From Nostoc linckia z4 (GTDB lineage: Bacteria; Cyanobacteriota; Cyanobacteriia; Cyanobacteriales; Nostocaceae): a stretch of 64,000 nt of DNA. Positions 63,360 to 64,000 of this stretch are shown in pieces; within the stretch, counting starts at the first letter, position 1, and the number at the start of each line of letters is the position of its first letter. The stretch spans positions 39,540 to 103,539 of the forward strand of contig NZ_LAHA01000002.1 of the NCBI RefSeq assembly GCF_002608075.1, in the 5' to 3' direction. Position numbers and translations under genes: made by a program. A model generated the notes under the pieces. It saw nothing but the letters and a program-made list of their open reading frames with translations. It was not told the DNA's origin and did not search any database.

Positions 63360-64000
63360 ATGGCTCATTTAAATCAGCGTCGCAGCCAAAATGTTAACGG
63401 CGATTTTTATGTAGATACTACTTGTATTGATTGTGATACCTGTCGCTGGATGACTCCAGAAGTGTTTTCCCGTATTGATGAACAGTCAGCAGTTTATCAT
63501 CAACCAACAAATGAAGCCCAAACATTAGCAGCGCTAGAAGCACTTTTAGCTTGTCCTACTAGTTCTATTGGCACAATTGAAAAACCAAAAGATATCAAAG
63601 TTGCTCAAGAAAAGTTTCCAATTTTAGTAGAAGAAAATATTTATCATTGTGGCTATCATTCTGAAAAGTCTTACGGTGCTGCTAGCTATTTAATTCAACT
63701 TCCAGAAGGGAATATTTTGGTGGATTCTCCTCGATTTACGCCGCCTTTAGTCAAGCGTATAGAAGAGATGGGTGGAATTCGTTATATGTATCTAACTCAC
63801 AGGGATGATGTCGCAGATCATCAAAAGTTTGCCGAGCATTTTCAGTGTCAGCGCATCCTTCACGCTGATGAAATTTCTGCGGGTACTCGCAATGTGGAAA
63901 TACAGTTAACTGGTTTTGAACCGTTTACCTTGACTGAGGATTTATTAATTATTTCAGTTCCAGGCCACACCAAAGGACACACTGTTTTACTCTATAAAAA
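63360..64000 (+). CDS. Ferredoxin-like/metallo-beta-lactamase-fold fusion protein (partial)
   Basis: The gene starts at ATG 63360 after an AT-rich leader and runs off the window's right edge, so only about 213 residues are seen. An N-terminal iron-sulfur module with C22-IDC-DTC28 and a fourth Cys (C65, in ALLACPTSSIG) looks like a single-cluster ferredoxin, followed by a metallo-beta-lactamase fold: VEENIYHCGYHSEKSYGAAS, LVDSPRFTPPLVKRIEEMGG, then the metal motif LTHRDDVADHQKF, a variant of HxHxDH, and VPGHTKGHTVLL. Fused ferredoxin and hydrolase halves suggest redox-coupled or oxygen-related chemistry. The variant motif has Asp in the second position, so metal binding may differ from classical enzymes. 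The 3' end is missing. Confidence 0.85.
   Translation, partial: MAHLNQRRSQNVNGDFYVDTTCIDCDTCRWMTPEVFSRIDEQSAVYHQPTNEAQTLAALEALLACPTSSIGTIEKPKDIKVAQEKFPILVEENIYHCGYHSEKSYGAASYLIQLPEGNILVDSPRFTPPLVKRIEEMGGIRYMYLTHRDDVADHQKFAEHFQCQRILHADEISAGTRNVEIQLTGFEPFTLTEDLLIISVPGHTKGHTVLLYK

Noticed and set aside
1-64000. tRNA, rRNA, tmRNA, RNase P RNA or riboswitch genes
   Set aside because: I looked through the intergenic stretches on both strands and saw no convincing cloverleaf, rRNA or named riboswitch pattern; a covariance-model scan would be needed to be sure.

Overview
The window is a piece of chromosome from a filamentous, Nostoc/Calothrix-type cyanobacterium. Four things point there: many HIP1 octamers (GCGATCGC), abundant short tandem repeats of 7-9 bp between and inside genes, cyanobacterial NDH-1 genes (ndhD, ndhF) and the CO2-fixation regulator rbcR, and typical cyanobacterial families (Uma2, pentapeptide repeats, DUF2232, Trp-rich TIGR02450-like). 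The exact species cannot be named from sequence alone. I recognise no rRNA, tRNA or CRISPR array.

Layout. 0-6 kb: clpB (minus strand), small cyanobacterial proteins and a GAF membrane protein, with miniature inverted-repeat elements between them. 6-15.5 kb: ndhD and ndhF, normally adjacent, are separated by about 5.8 kb of accessory DNA. This holds a hicB-hicA toxin-antitoxin pair between two near-identical 240-bp repeats, a decayed relB/relE pair, and a 1292-residue PD-(D/E)xK-NACHT STAND protein that looks like an NLR-type antiphage effector. 15.8-18.8 kb: thioredoxin-like protein, NnrU/Z-ISO-like membrane protein, rbcR. 19-24.8 kb: a Ser/Thr kinase followed by two membrane-anchored periplasmic-binding-type proteins, then a PotD-like lipoprotein. 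25-28.6 kb: coiled-coil protein, a CobT-like enzyme carrying an in-frame tandem-repeat insertion, DUF2232 protein, Crp/Fnr regulator. 29.6-33.5 kb: a 1299-residue protein joining a coiled coil, an acidic linker and an Hsp70/actin-type ATPase domain.

33.9-42 kb: polysaccharide genes (two polyprenyl-phosphate sugar transferases, gmd, fcl, a glycosyltransferase) mixed with an ABC permease, a catalase-fold protein and 5-formyl-THF cyclo-ligase. 42-50.5 kb: CSP41-like SDR, SMP-30 protein, a hicA-hicB pair, pgsA, Uma2, aspA, DUF362 protein, and a small SLH protein whose 3' end lies in a miniature element. 51-53.7 kb: a second Ser/Thr kinase plus PstS-like protein pair, paralogous to the first. 54-60.5 kb: a terminal-oxidase locus, ctaC-ctaD-ctaE on the minus strand diverging from ctaA-ctaB (heme A synthesis). 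60.5-64 kb: orphan HicB-like protein, an HTH-pentapeptide-repeat protein, a DEDDh exonuclease, and a ferredoxin-metallo-beta-lactamase fusion that runs off the window.

The items most worth following up are the NACHT/toxin-antitoxin island splitting ndhF from ndhD, the two kinase plus binding-protein modules, the giant actin-fold protein, and the way short tandem repeats and miniature elements have rewritten gene ends.
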